From assembly GCA_035630295.1 (NCBI GenBank), contig DASQKY010000041.1, positions 1 through 64,000 on the forward strand: DNA of 64,000 nucleotides. The letters are read 5' to 3'. Origin of the DNA: Acidimicrobiales bacterium. GTDB taxonomy: Bacteria; Actinomycetota; Acidimicrobiia; Acidimicrobiales; Iamiaceae. The notes beneath the pieces are model-generated. The model was given only the letters and a program-made list of their open reading frames with translations. It did no database searches and had not been told where the DNA came from. The position numbers and the translations under genes were made by a program. Below, one piece after another: positions 18,201 to 26,507 of the stretch. Numbering within the stretch: the stretch's first letter is position 1; each line of letters opens with the position of its first letter.

Positions 18201-18550
18201 ACGAGTTCTGGGTCCAGGCCGGTTCCACCAACGAGGGCTTCGTCACCCGGTTGTACGACCGGGTGCTGGAGCGGGCCCCTGATGCCGAGGGCCTGGCCTA
18301 CTGGGTGGCCCGGCTGGAGGCCGGGAGGAACCGCGGCCAGGTCGCCCGATCGTTCACCACTCAGGTCGAGCCTCGTGAGCGGCTGGTCATCGGCGCCTAC
18401 CAGGAGATCCTGGATCGGCCGCCCTCGCCTGCCGAGCTGGCCGACGCCACTGATGAGCTGGGGATCAACGGGGATCTGGCTGCCCTCTACGCCCAGCTGA
18501 TCGGGACGCCGGAGTTCGACACCCGAGCCCAAGGTTTCCCCACCTTCTAG
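15269..18550 (+). CDS. Large secreted Ig-like repeat protein with C-terminal DUF4214 repeats
   Basis: A 1093-aa exported protein. An N-terminal signal peptide (positive MQGRMARVAKALVAGG, hydrophobic stretch, AxA-like site near residue 31) leads into a beta-rich domain starting ELSMVEGELRIRDAEEP, also found in the broken paralogue at 27640. The middle holds Ig-like modules ending in phrases such as LTARYRGLDPYSPS, ITVRYSGDRFFLP and LTARFFGNL. The C-terminal ~210 residues contain four DUF4214-type repeats, for example LLHRCPDQAGFDYWVGRL and MLGRDPEAAGQAYWVGRL. DUF4214 often occurs at the ends of bacterial surface and S-layer-like proteins. The function is unknown. RBS AGGGGGGAC lies upstream. 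Confidence 0.85.
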   Translation: MQGRMARVAKALVAGGVALVLLPVASTTVGAAQAPPGSGQPRVAEPFELSMVEGELRIRDAEEPLALEQPTTLTGSYDTGDEGTGAISGATFSTPVVSFETEAQGFPVFVDAAFSQVTPGSGTGGIDPDGNVVLNTALTATLDIEVGSPPLIVAECRTTPVNVTLDSVAPYDEVTDRVTLADANFTVPAAPVTPDCPPIVADGINEQLAGSGHSLTLTMEGELMPPEPPGCPSLTDLAAAPPASTLGTAVNLTATVVMDPAFADDELCEDAIGVTPGGFVEFRDGNQVLGTAELNGSGVAAFSVADLPAGVRNLTARYRGLDPYSPSTSDVVTHRVSAPPAIVSDIPENLQIGGPPVEFDVTVTNTGFGSDVINGRLDLAFRRVTGGGNNVGPPNFTLEYLDGVTWVPVVMSGASDAFAAISPSTGAPLPVGESFTRRVRLTVKPTANPAAMNVTFMLTQVDPVTGLPAPTLNPSAATVAQSVVRTHLVNVPRRTTAVNVSGLRPHTVRQGQTVRVHGITTTPGTVNGLRPSGTFEVLLDGVPVPVRTDATVPELGYQPTVPAGINTQNAEFVVPINGATGTRTITVRYSGDRFFLPAQWTNTISVLASRGVTYTCKEVTPFFTDRFTVNVEANVSLPSAVASGTEVDLDQLDVTLYTDRGNSVDAFGVFFSASNPVLPPGSTDPGIRSMDFGFSGGGGTSTSVTFANSTLMTDATRPVDPNPDQVVGFEGETGSVTIEGAPGEVVPVSLEAVGLTAFIGGDLSVDCTPLGGALVLGQVTVAGTTLTVEAPDPTRAGDEVTLNASVAPVGAVGTVEFRDGTETIGVRQLGTGGTASMITDSLEAGTHTLTARFFGNLGSISTTSEPVELVVLTEFDCQPFAIEGDGAVVRLVYIELLHRCPDQAGFDYWVGRLAGGTSPEAFAAAISNTDEAQGRLVAKAYQMMLGRDPEAAGQAYWVGRLQGGDRYDHLLAALAGEDEFWVQAGSTNEGFVTRLYDRVLERAPDAEGLAYWVARLEAGRNRGQVARSFTTQVEPRERLVIGAYQEILDRPPSPAELADATDELGINGDLAALYAQLIGTPEFDTRAQGFPTF

Positions 18551-18587
18551 CTCCAGCGGAGGATCCCTCCGTCCACCAGACAGGGGA

Positions 18588-18617
18588 ACGAGCCCGGGGG
18601 TCAGGTCCCGGGCTCGT
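18588..18617 (+). terminator. Rho-independent-type hairpin after the DUF4214 gene
   Basis: ACGAGCCCGGG (18588-18598) pairs perfectly with 18607-18617 around an 8-nt loop, 38 bp after the stop codon. The T-rich tail is weak (CCTGTTCT). Confidence 0.65.
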
Positions 18618-18748
18618 CCTGTTCTGGCACGAAAGTGGCACTCTCCCGCTTCGCGCATGGACTGCAATCAGTTCTCCTATGTAATGCGTGATGGACCGGC
18701 TTTCACCCGGTCCATCACACACATCCAACACTCCTTGGAGGAGAACCA

Positions 18749-19411
18749 ATGAAGATGCGCTCTGGACGCTACGCGTTCCTGGCCCTGGTCATGACGGCCG
18801 CTGTGTCCGTCATGATGGCGGCCCCCAGCGGTGCCACCGTGCACAGCTACAACATGGAGATGGTTGAGGGGTCGATCAACGTCAACGACACCATGTTCCA
18901 GACCCCGGGTGTCGGTATCGAGGAGTGCCCCGGTGGCACCTCGATCACCGGCACCGTCAACACGACAACCAACACAGTGACCGGTGTCCTGGACATCGAG
19001 TCACCGTTCGTGTCGCCCATCGACAGCGAGGACTACGTCCTTGAGGCGACCGGCACTGCCGATACACACGGCACCTACAACGCGGGTGCGGGCACCTTTG
19101 CCAACCTGCACTTCACGAACATCACCTTCGTGATCGCCGAGTTCAACACAGAGACCTGCACCACAGGCACCCAGGTGTGCACCGGCACCGCCACACTGAA
19201 CGTCGGTGGCGGCCTGCACAACGGGGCCACCCTGCCCTTCGCCACAGGGGAGCAGATGTACGTGAACGGTGAGGGTGGCGTGACCAACGTCACGTTCAGC
19301 TCCTGCCCCAGCTTCGTCTGGTTCTTCCTGCTGAGTGGGGCGGACCTGTCGATTGGTGAGAACACAGACGTGACCCCCACCCCGCCCGGAGCCATCTTCG
19401 AGCAGCTGTGA
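18749..19411 (+). CDS. Small secreted protein, paralogue 1 (MVEG family)
   Basis: A 220-aa exported protein of unknown function with strong RBS GGAGGAGAA. The signal peptide spans roughly residues 1-29 (hydrophobic FLALVMTAAVSVMMAA, then PSGA). The mature part starts ATVHSYNMEMVEGSINVND and is rich in Thr, Gly and beta-strand patterns. It has paired cysteines and a hydrophobic C-terminal SFVWFFLLSGADL segment. It is clearly homologous along its full length to the protein at 19687. The MVEG motif also matches the N-terminal domain of the large DUF4214 proteins. Local base composition is low (31 G+C in the 60 bases from 18841). Confidence 0.8.
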   Translation: MKMRSGRYAFLALVMTAAVSVMMAAPSGATVHSYNMEMVEGSINVNDTMFQTPGVGIEECPGGTSITGTVNTTTNTVTGVLDIESPFVSPIDSEDYVLEATGTADTHGTYNAGAGTFANLHFTNITFVIAEFNTETCTTGTQVCTGTATLNVGGGLHNGATLPFATGEQMYVNGEGGVTNVTFSSCPSFVWFFLLSGADLSIGENTDVTPTPPGAIFEQL

Positions 19412-19450
19412 TCGTTGATCAATTGAAACGCCTCTGAACGAGGCAATGGC

Positions 19451-19482
19451 GATGGGCCCGAGGGACGATCCTCGGGCCCATC
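19451..19482 (+). terminator. Strong hairpin after small secreted protein 1
   Basis: GATGGGCCCGAGG (19451-19463) pairs perfectly with 19470-19482, a 13-bp stem with a 6-nt loop, 40 bp after the stop. A smaller hairpin, gcctc-tgaac-gaggc, lies at about 19430-19444. Confidence 0.7.
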
Positions 19483-19686
19483 GTCGGGCTCCGAGCGAGT
19501 TTCCGCCCAGTCCTCACCCCCCGCGCACGGAATGCAAGGCGTCATATGTTGAAATTTGAGGGCCGTGGCGCGCTCTTGCGGCCCTGACGTCTGAGGCTAA
19601 GTGGACTCAGATTCGCTGTCGGCGCCTGGCTACGTGCCTCGGGCAGACGAAGCACCTCTAACCCTCAATTGTAAACGGAGCCAGAC

Positions 19687-20346
19687 ATGAAGAAGCCACC
19701 GACCTTTGGTGTACTGATTGCCCTCCTCGTGGCAACCCTGTCATGGGCGATGGCTCATCCTGGAGGGGCTACGGTGCACGGCTTCGATGTCGTTATGGTC
19801 GAAGGGTCCTTGGACGTCAATGACTTGATGATCGAAACGCCAGGTTTCGGCATCGAGGAGTGCCCTGGTTCCACCGAGATCACAGGCACCATCGATGACA
19901 CAACGGGCACAGTGGCCGGGACGTACGAGGTCTTCGTGCCGTTCGTCTCTCCCGTGGACAGCCAGCCCTATGTCGCCGAAGTCATCGGCACCTCGACCTC
20001 ACACGGGACCTACAACGCTGGGGCGGAGCAATTCACCGGATTGGAGTTCGGGGACAACACGTTCACGATCTCGGAGTTCGACACGGAGACCTGCCAGCCC
20101 TCGACCGAGGTGTGCATGGGCACGTCGACCTTCACCTTCGACGGAGGACTGCACAACGGAGCAACGTTGCCGTTGTCGACAGGTGAACAAATCTACATCA
20201 ACGGAGCCGGGGAGATCAGCAACGTCACGTTCGCCACGTGCCCGAGCTTCGTGTGGTTCTTCTTGCTCAATGGAGCCTCCTTGACGCTCGGACCTAACAC
20301 AGGAGCGTCTCCCACCCCGCCCGGTGCGATCTTCGAACAGGAGTGA
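19687..20346 (+). CDS. Small secreted protein, paralogue 2 (MVEG family)
   Basis: A 219-aa exported protein of unknown function and a tandem paralogue of the preceding one. The signal peptide covers about residues 1-26. Shared landmarks are MVEGSLDVND, GIEECPG, SHGTYNAGAE, DGGLHNGATLPLSTGEQIY and the terminal PTPPGAIFEQE. Codon use is unlike the surroundings: only 32 of the 60 bases from 19801 are G or C. The upstream gap (19483-19686) is AT-richer and may hold its own promoter. The composition suggests transfer from, or retention of, a different genomic background. Confidence 0.8.
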   Translation: MKKPPTFGVLIALLVATLSWAMAHPGGATVHGFDVVMVEGSLDVNDLMIETPGFGIEECPGSTEITGTIDDTTGTVAGTYEVFVPFVSPVDSQPYVAEVIGTSTSHGTYNAGAEQFTGLEFGDNTFTISEFDTETCQPSTEVCMGTSTFTFDGGLHNGATLPLSTGEQIYINGAGEISNVTFATCPSFVWFFLLNGASLTLGPNTGASPTPPGAIFEQE

Positions 20347-20371
20347 GGCGCCCGATACCTCCAATCGCTCC

Positions 20372-20401
20372 CGGTGCCGGCCTCGACGGGGGCCGGCACC
20401 G
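20372..20401 (+). terminator. Hairpin after small secreted protein 2
   Basis: CGGTGCCGGCC (20372-20382) pairs perfectly with 20391-20401, an 11-bp stem with an 8-nt loop, 25 bp after the stop. There is no T tract. Confidence 0.6.
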
Positions 20402-20448
20402 CCCGTCGGGGGCCGCGCAGAACCGGCAGGGTTGGAGGCTCTAGACAG

Positions 20449-21150
20449 GTGGACGTGCTGCGCGACCCCTCCGCCCGCTCTGTCCGCTCTCGACCGGCTC
20501 GCCGGCTGCTCGTCGGGGGGGTGGCCGGGCTGCTGCTGCTCACGGCGGCGTGCAGCGACGACGACGAGCCCAAGGGGGACGGCACGACGACCACCGCGGC
20601 CAGCACCACCGCCGGCGGGTCGGACTCGTCGACCACGACCGAGGGCGGCTCCGGCCGCCCGTTGAACGAGAGCGACCTGGTCGATTCGCTGGTCGAGCCC
20701 GCCGCGGTGGCCGAGGGCCTGGAGGTGTCCGACACCATCGGTGCCGGCGACTTCCGCCCCGATGTGTGCCCGGGCCAGGAGATCGAGGTGACCTGGGACG
20801 ACCAGGCCTCCCAATCCCTGCTGCGCACCGGTGGCGCCGGCACCCTGATCGTCAAGCAGTCGGTGCTGGCCTTCTCCTCGGCCGATGTGGCCGACACCTT
20901 CGTCGACTCGATGGTGGCCGCGGTGCGGGCCTGCGACCCCTCGGTGCAGATCGAGGACGTGCCCGACGTGGCCGAGCGGACCTCCCGGTTCACCGCGGCC
21001 CAGGGCGGCCCTCCGACGGCCGCCGGTGCCCTGCTGCGCCAGGGGTCCCACGTGGCCTACCTGGAGGCCTCAGGGGCGCCCGAGGTCGACTTCAACGCCG
21101 TGGTCGACCCCGAGCTCCTGACCCAGATGGCCGAGCTCCTGCCCGAGTAG
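20449..21150 (+). CDS. Putative lipoprotein
   Basis: A 233-aa protein with a type II signal peptide. A basic N-terminus and hydrophobic GGVAGLLLL lead to the lipobox LTAAC, followed by an acidic SDDDE and a Ser/Thr/Gly-rich linker. The C-terminal ~150 residues form a soluble domain with two cysteines (VCPG and RACDP) that may form a disulfide. I do not recognise the family. The GTG at 20449 was preferred because GGAGG (20434-20438) lies upstream and the signal peptide is then of normal length. A longer frame begins at 20374. Confidence 0.7.
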   Translation: MDVLRDPSARSVRSRPARRLLVGGVAGLLLLTAACSDDDEPKGDGTTTTAASTTAGGSDSSTTTEGGSGRPLNESDLVDSLVEPAAVAEGLEVSDTIGAGDFRPDVCPGQEIEVTWDDQASQSLLRTGGAGTLIVKQSVLAFSSADVADTFVDSMVAAVRACDPSVQIEDVPDVAERTSRFTAAQGGPPTAAGALLRQGSHVAYLEASGAPEVDFNAVVDPELLTQMAELLPE

Positions 21151-21160
21151 GCGCCGCGCC

Positions 21161-21181
21161 CGCCGCCCGAGCAGGGCGGCG
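21161..21181 (+). terminator. Hairpin after the lipoprotein gene
   Basis: CGCCGCCC (21161-21168) pairs with GGGCGGCG (21174-21181) around a 5-nt loop, 11 bp after the stop. It is GC-rich and has no T tract. Confidence 0.45.
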
Positions 21182-21594
21182 CTGAACCCGGCCGCTGCCC
21201 GCTGCCCGCGCCCGCTGGCGCTGCATCGCCGATCGCCGATCGCCGACCGGTGGCCCCGCGGCTTGCGGCGCAGCCGGCGTGAGCCGCACGGGATCGCCTG
21301 ACGGCCTGACCGCACGGGCCCCTTGCTCGGCGGCGAACTGCCGTCAGCACGACGCCCTCACCAGGCTCTTTAGCGCCACTCGATGACGAGATGCAAGAAA
21401 ACGGTGCATCGCGCATCTTCGGCAAGGTACACTTGTCACAACAGCAGGCCGCGCGGCCGTTCCCCTGCGGGGGGGTGGGCTGGCAGTTCGCCGGTCGCGG
21501 GGGCTGGTTCTCCTCAGCAGGTACTCACATCGGGGGAAGCATCCGCCACCGTGCTGACCTGCAACGCATGACGGCTGACGCAGGGAGCTCGACC
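21182..21594. other. Non-coding stretch upstream of the histidine kinase genes
   Basis: About 410 bp with no convincing gene. It contains a short tandem of tcgccga units near 21227-21249 and a 6-bp dyad (gatgca...tgcatc) near 21390-21411. AT-richer sequence around 21425-21445 could hold the promoter for the two-component operon. The open frame beginning at 21391 was not accepted as the kinase start because its first ~68 residues have no counterpart in the paralogue at 23433. Confidence 0.5.
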
Positions 21595-22554
21595 ATGGCG
21601 CGTGGACACGGTGGACTCGATGGCGACCCCGGGGCGCCCCCACCGCATGCTCCCACGCCCGCTCGGCCCCGGTTGATCACCCGTGTCCGTCGTTCGGCCT
21701 TCGTCGCCCTCATCGCCGTCCTCGGGGTGGCCACCTTGGTGAGCGTGGCCATCGCCCAGTTCGTGGGCCGCCCCGACGCCGCCCTGATGACCCGCTTCAC
21801 GCTGGCCCACGTGGCCGCCTTCCTCGTCATGGGGGCCGTCGCCCTGCTGGTGGCCCGGCGCAGCACCAAGGTGGTCGAGTCGGTCTTCCAGCAGGAGGAC
21901 AAGCTCATGCTGGCCGTGGCCCACGAGGTGCGCAGCCCCCTGAGCCGCATGCTGGTGGCGTTGGACGAGGGCAGCTCCGGCGACCTGGTGCCCGACGCGG
22001 CCATGAAGCAGGCCATGGGCCAGGGCGAGGCCCTGGCCGAGCTCATCGACGACCTGCTGGAGACGGCGCGGGTGATGTCCGGCGCCCTGCCCATGCCGTC
22101 CGAGGAGGTGCGGCTGGACGAGGTGTCGACCCGGATCGTCCACACCGGCTCCTTCGGCGCCGCCACCGTGGAGCTCGACCTCGAGCCCCACACGGTGGTC
22201 GGTAGCCCCCGGCTCATGCGCCGAGCGGTGAGCAACCTGGTGCGCAACGCCGCCCAGCACGCCTACTCCGCGGGCCCGGGCTCCATCCGGGTCCAGGTCC
22301 GGGCCGGTGGGGTGGTCGTCGAGGACGACGGCCCCGGCGTCCCGGAGGAGAAGCTGGACGCCCTGCGCTACGAGACCCCGTTGAAGCATCGAACCTCGGG
22401 CCTCGGCCTGGGACTGACCGGGTGGGTGGCCGAGTTGCACGGCGGACGCCTCGTGCTGGCCAACCGACCGGACGGCGCGGGCTTCCGCGCCCACATCGAG
22501 CTGCCGACGCAGCTCGTCGGCGACATGTCCGGAGAAGGAGACGACGTCCTGTGA
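21595..22554 (+). CDS. Sensor histidine kinase (copy 1), short extracytoplasmic loop
   Basis: A 319-aa membrane kinase. Transmembrane helices at about 34-57 and 68-87 are separated by only ~10 residues, so the signal may be sensed within the membrane. The phospho-acceptor is His110 in AVAHEVRSPLSR. The ATPase domain has NLVRNAAQHA (N box), DDGPGVP and GLGLGLTGWV (G boxes). No HAMP domain is evident. ATG 21595 was chosen from GGGAG at 8-nt spacing and from alignment with the second kinase. It overlaps the regulator gene by 4 bp (GTGA), so the two are co-translated partners. Confidence 0.9.
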   Translation: MARGHGGLDGDPGAPPPHAPTPARPRLITRVRRSAFVALIAVLGVATLVSVAIAQFVGRPDAALMTRFTLAHVAAFLVMGAVALLVARRSTKVVESVFQQEDKLMLAVAHEVRSPLSRMLVALDEGSSGDLVPDAAMKQAMGQGEALAELIDDLLETARVMSGALPMPSEEVRLDEVSTRIVHTGSFGAATVELDLEPHTVVGSPRLMRRAVSNLVRNAAQHAYSAGPGSIRVQVRAGGVVVEDDGPGVPEEKLDALRYETPLKHRTSGLGLGLTGWVAELHGGRLVLANRPDGAGFRAHIELPTQLVGDMSGEGDDVL

Positions 22555-23261
22555 GACTTCTGCTGTTGGAAGACGATCCCGACCTGCGTGGCCCCTACGC
22601 CCGTCGGTTGCGGTCCGAGGGGCACGCGGTCGACGAGGTCGACACGCTCGAGGGGGCCCGCACGGCGATGATGGACGTCGATTACGACTGCCTGGTCTTC
22701 GACCGGTTGGTGCCGGACGGGGACTCGCTCGAGCTCCTGGCCGAGATGTGGGAGGCGGGCCAGCGGCCCCCGATCCTGCTGCTGTCGGCGCTGGGCGACG
22801 GTGACGAACGGGTCCGGGGCCTGCAGGCCGGGGCGGCCGACTACGTCCCCAAGCCGGTGCGCCTCGACGAGCTCGCCCTGCGGGTGTCCAACCTCATGGT
22901 CCGCTCGACGGGCGGCTCGGCGGCGCCGGTCCGCCTGGGCCGGGTCACCATCGACCGGTCTCGCCACCACGTCGAGATCGAGGGGCGGACAGTGCACCTC
23001 ACCCGGCAGCAGTACTCGGTGCTCGACCACCTGGTGGTCAACCGGCACCGCCTGGTCACCACCGAGGAGCTGCTGGAGCACTGCTGGGACTGCAACCGGC
23101 ACCTGTTCGCCAACCCGCTGCACTCGCAGATCACCCGGCTGCGCTCGACGTTCCGGGGTCACATCGTCTTCGCCTCCGTGCGGGGGCAGGGCTACGAGAT
23201 GCGGGTCATCAGCAAGGACGACGGTGCCGACGACGAGATCGCGTCCAGCGAGGCCTCGTAA
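22551..23261 (+). CDS. OmpR-type response regulator (copy 1)
   Basis: A 236-aa DNA-binding regulator. The receiver domain (1-~115) has the acidic pair EDD at 7-9, phospho-acceptor Asp51 (LVFDRLVPDG) and Lys101 (DYVPKPVRL). The winged-helix domain covers about 130-225 and contains EELLEHCWD and HSQITRLR. The GTG start overlaps the kinase stop. It is closely similar to the regulators at 24631 and 25626, indicating local duplication. Confidence 0.9.
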   Translation: MRLLLLEDDPDLRGPYARRLRSEGHAVDEVDTLEGARTAMMDVDYDCLVFDRLVPDGDSLELLAEMWEAGQRPPILLLSALGDGDERVRGLQAGAADYVPKPVRLDELALRVSNLMVRSTGGSAAPVRLGRVTIDRSRHHVEIEGRTVHLTRQQYSVLDHLVVNRHRLVTTEELLEHCWDCNRHLFANPLHSQITRLRSTFRGHIVFASVRGQGYEMRVISKDDGADDEIASSEAS

Positions 23262-23432
23262 GCGGATGCCTCTCATGAGGAGCGGACCGGCGAGATCGGG
23301 AACCGCTCCCGGACATGCGGGCAACACCTACGTGGCGGCTGGCGCGGGCGGGCTCCTCCCCCCGACGGCCACCTCCTCCATCGCACCAGTCCCGGGGCTC
23401 GTCCCCGGACCCACGACACTCGGATAGGGCGC

Positions 23433-24425
23433 ATGGCCCCTCGTTCACGGCTCTCCCAGGCCGACCCCATCGGTCCGGCACCCGCCCGACCCCGGCTCCT
23501 GGCTTGGGTCCGGCGGTCCGCCCTGGCCGTGCTGCTGGCCCTCCTGGGCCTGGCCGCGCTGGCGTCGTGGGTCGCCGGCGCGGTCGTCGGCCGGCGCGTC
23601 ATCGGCCGGTCCGACTCCGACGGCGAGGCCATGGGTGACCTGGTCGTGGCCCTCGGCCTGACCCAGCTCGTGGTCTTCGCCGGGCTCGGGCTGCTGGCCT
23701 ATGCGGTGGCCCGCCGCAGCACCCGGGTGGTCGAGGACGTCTTCCGCCACGAGGACCGTCTGATGCTGGCCGTCGCCCACGAGATCCGCAGCCCGCTGGC
23801 CCGGCTGCTGGTGAGGCTGGACGAGGGCATCGACGGGACCGTGCCGACTGAGCTGGCGGTCAAGGAGGCAGCCATCGACGCGTCGACGCTCAGCGAGCTG
23901 ATCGACGACCTCATGGAGGCGGCCCGGGTGATGTCGGGGGCGATGGTCCTGCCGTCCGAGGTGGTGCGGGTGGACGAGGTCGTCGGCGCGGTGGCCCGGA
24001 GCCACACGAGGGGCGACGTGCGCATCGTGGTCGAGGCCCCTCCCACCACCCTGGTCGGCAGCCCGCGCCTCCTGCGGCTGGCGGTGAGCAACCTGGTGCG
24101 CAACTCGATCCGCCACGCCTACGGGGGTCGGGGCGGGGTGGTGCACATCGAGGTCACAGCGGACGGCGTGACGGTCACCGACGAGGGCGCGGGGATCCCA
24201 CCCGAGCGCCTGGACGAGCTGCGGCGTGACATCCCCCGGGGCCTGCGGCGGGCCCGCTCGGGCCTGGGCCTGGCGCTGGCCGGCTGGGTGTCGGACGTCC
24301 ACGGCGGTCACCTCGAGCTGGCCAACCGGGCCGAGGGTGGTCTGGAGGCTCAGCTGGTGGTGCCCGTCGAGCTGCGGGAGGCTGTGGCCGAGCCCGCCGG
24401 CGAGCCGCCGCCGGCCGGCCCCTGA
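23433..24425 (+). CDS. Sensor histidine kinase (copy 2)
   Basis: A 330-aa paralogue of the kinase at 21595, with the same RPRLLAWVRRSAL entry into helix 1. Helices lie at about 29-52 and 70-93, with a somewhat longer loop (~17 residues) than copy 1. The phospho-acceptor is His116 in AVAHEIRSPLAR. The N box (NLVRNSIRHAY) and G boxes (DEGAGIP, SGLGLALAGWV) are present. Its partner is probably the regulator at 24631, although 205 bp separate them. The 171 bp upstream show nothing clear. Confidence 0.88.
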   Translation: MAPRSRLSQADPIGPAPARPRLLAWVRRSALAVLLALLGLAALASWVAGAVVGRRVIGRSDSDGEAMGDLVVALGLTQLVVFAGLGLLAYAVARRSTRVVEDVFRHEDRLMLAVAHEIRSPLARLLVRLDEGIDGTVPTELAVKEAAIDASTLSELIDDLMEAARVMSGAMVLPSEVVRVDEVVGAVARSHTRGDVRIVVEAPPTTLVGSPRLLRLAVSNLVRNSIRHAYGGRGGVVHIEVTADGVTVTDEGAGIPPERLDELRRDIPRGLRRARSGLGLALAGWVSDVHGGHLELANRAEGGLEAQLVVPVELREAVAEPAGEPPPAGP

Positions 24426-24630
24426 CCACTCCCAGGGGTCCCGCCGCCCTCCTGTTGTCGCAGGTCAGAGGCGAGTTGCGAACCACCTGAGCACTTCGGG
24501 CAATACGGATGTGAAGGCTGTCACCCGCCGACGGGCGGGTGACGCACTCCGCACCCCTCGGGTGTGCTGCGGCGCACCAGCGTGGGGCGCGACCGAGCTA
24601 CCCGCCGACGAACCAGGACGACGCAACACG

Positions 24631-25473
24631 ATGGCTCCCCATCTCTCGAGCGCCTTGCACGACGTAGCCTCCTCCTCCTCTCCCATCCCCGATCCGGGTT
24701 CGGACGACGCGACCTTCGTCGACCCGGACGCCCTGCGCGTCCTGGTGCTGGAGGACGATCCGGTGCTCCGCCGGTCCTTCGCCAACCGGCTGCGCAGCGA
24801 GGGCCACGTCGTCGACGAGGCCTCGACGCTGGCCGGCGCCCGGGCTGCTCTGGCCGAGGCCGAGTACGGCTGCCTCGTCCTCGATCGCATCGTCCCCGAC
24901 GGCGATGCCCTCGAGCTGGTGGCCGAGCAGCGCGACCAACCGGGCCGGGCCCCGGTGCTGGTCCTGTCGGGCCTGGGGGCCGTCGACCAGCGCGTCAAGG
25001 GCCTGGCGGTGGGCGCCGACGACTACGTGTCCAAGCCGGTGCGGCTCAAGGAGCTCGCTCTCCGGGTACGGAACCTGGCCGAGAAGGCCGAGTCGTCGGA
25101 GTGGGGTCCGGTGCACCTCGGAGGGGTCGTGGTCGACCGCGAGCGGGATCGGGTCACCATGGACGGGGCCGAGGTGCACCTGACCCCACATCAACACGCC
25201 GTGCTCGACTACCTGGTCGCCCACCGGGAGCGCATGATCGCCACCGAGGAGCTGCTGGAGCACTGCTGGGACGGCGGTCGCCCGCTGTTCGCCAACCCGC
25301 TCCACTCGCAGGTGACCCGGCTGCGGCGCATCTTCGCCGGCCGGCTCCGGATCGAGTCGGTGCGGGGCGCGGGCTACGTCCTGAAGGTGGACGAGGTGGC
25401 GCCGCCAGCGACCCCGTGCCGGGGGAGGGTCCGGGTGACCTCTGACGGGCGGCACCGGCACACAGGAGAATGA
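24631..25473 (+). CDS. OmpR-type response regulator (copy 2)
   Basis: A 280-aa regulator with a ~35-residue hydrophilic N-terminal extension before the receiver. Phospho-acceptor Asp85 (LVLDRIVPDG) and Lys135 (DYVSKPVRL) are present, and the winged-helix domain matches copy 1 closely (EELLEHCWDGG, ANPLHSQVTRLRR). ATG 24631 was chosen. A longer frame reaches back into the kinase gene and is unlikely. The ~25 C-terminal residues after KVDEVAPP look non-conserved. Confidence 0.87.
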   Translation: MAPHLSSALHDVASSSSPIPDPGSDDATFVDPDALRVLVLEDDPVLRRSFANRLRSEGHVVDEASTLAGARAALAEAEYGCLVLDRIVPDGDALELVAEQRDQPGRAPVLVLSGLGAVDQRVKGLAVGADDYVSKPVRLKELALRVRNLAEKAESSEWGPVHLGGVVVDRERDRVTMDGAEVHLTPHQHAVLDYLVAHRERMIATEELLEHCWDGGRPLFANPLHSQVTRLRRIFAGRLRIESVRGAGYVLKVDEVAPPATPCRGRVRVTSDGRHRHTGE

Positions 25474-25625
25474 CCGGGAGCGAGGGCGGTCCGACGACCA
25501 TCGTGGTCTCGGGCCGGGGCCATGCCCGCCGACGCCCCCGCGGGACCGACGTCGAGGTGAGAGACGTCGCACCGCCGGGTCGGACGAGCAGGTAGGCCCA
25601 TGATCGTCGGGTGGAGGGCCAGGCG

Positions 25626-26321
25626 GTGAGGGTCTTGGTGGTGGATGACGAGATGCGCGTGTGCCGGAGCTACTCGGCGCGGCTGCGGGCCGACGGCCAC
25701 GCGGTGGACGAGGCGCGCAGCCTGCCCGGGGCCCGGGCCGCCTTGGTGGACGTGGACTACGACTGCGTCGTGGTCGGCACCCTGGCGGCGGACGGCGGCC
25801 CCCGAGAGATGATCGCCGAGGCGCGCCGGCAGAGGCCCACCCGCCCGGTCCTGGTCGTGTCGGGAGGCGACGACGCCGATCGGCGGATCGAGGCCCTGGA
25901 GGCCGGGGCCGACGACTCCATCGCCCGGCCGGTGTCGCTCGACGAGCTGTCCCTGCGGGTCCGCAAGCTGATCGTCCGGGGGTCGTCGCCCCGGCCCGCC
26001 GACGCCGCCGAGCGCCTCGGCCGGGTGGCCCTCCACCGCGGCCGCCGGGAGGTCACCGTGGACGGCCGGCGCATCGGCCTGACGCCGATCCAATACGCCT
26101 TGTTCGAGTACCTGCTGGCCAACCGGAGCCGCATCGTCAGCGCCGCCGAGCTGCTCCAGCACTGCTGGGACTGGAACCATCCGGCTCGGGCCAACCCCCT
26201 GCCGCCGCAGATCTCGCGGTTGCGGAAGGCGTTCCAGGGAGCGGTGCGGATCGAGTCCACCCGGGGCGTGGGCTACCGACTGCGGGTCGTCGACCCCGAA
26301 GCGTCTCCTTCCGGCTTCTGA
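25626..26321 (+). CDS. OmpR-type regulator with a degenerate receiver (no phospho-acceptor Asp)
   Basis: A 231-aa orphan paralogue of the two regulators upstream. The acidic pair VDDE is kept, but the phospho-acceptor position that is Asp51 in copy 1 is Gly51 here (CVVVGTLAADGG), and the conserved Lys101 is Arg (SIARPVSL). The winged-helix domain is intact (AELLQHCWDWN, PPQISRLRKAF, GVGYRLRV). It probably binds DNA without phosphorylation, or after heterodimerising. GTG 25626 was chosen with GGAGGG at 25613-25618. An upstream GTG at 25611 is the alternative. Confidence 0.85.
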   Translation: MRVLVVDDEMRVCRSYSARLRADGHAVDEARSLPGARAALVDVDYDCVVVGTLAADGGPREMIAEARRQRPTRPVLVVSGGDDADRRIEALEAGADDSIARPVSLDELSLRVRKLIVRGSSPRPADAAERLGRVALHRGRREVTVDGRRIGLTPIQYALFEYLLANRSRIVSAAELLQHCWDWNHPARANPLPPQISRLRKAFQGAVRIESTRGVGYRLRVVDPEASPSGF

Positions 26322-26507
26322 GCGTGACGGATGGCTCGTCGTACCCCTAGGGTGGGTACATGGACCTTCCGCCGCGCACATCCGGCAAGGTCTGGCATGG
26401 TCTGATGGCGAGCGGACCCGTCAGAGGAGTGGCGGCAAGCCAGGGGGTAGACGATGCAAGGCAGTAGCTCGAGTTCGTCGGCAGGTTGCTGAGTGGGTGC
26501 GCCGGGA

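Noticed and set aside
24226-24630. N-terminal extension of the second response regulator into the kinase gene
   Set aside because: It overlaps the kinase in another frame and has no receiver-domain features. ATG 24631 leads into the receiver.
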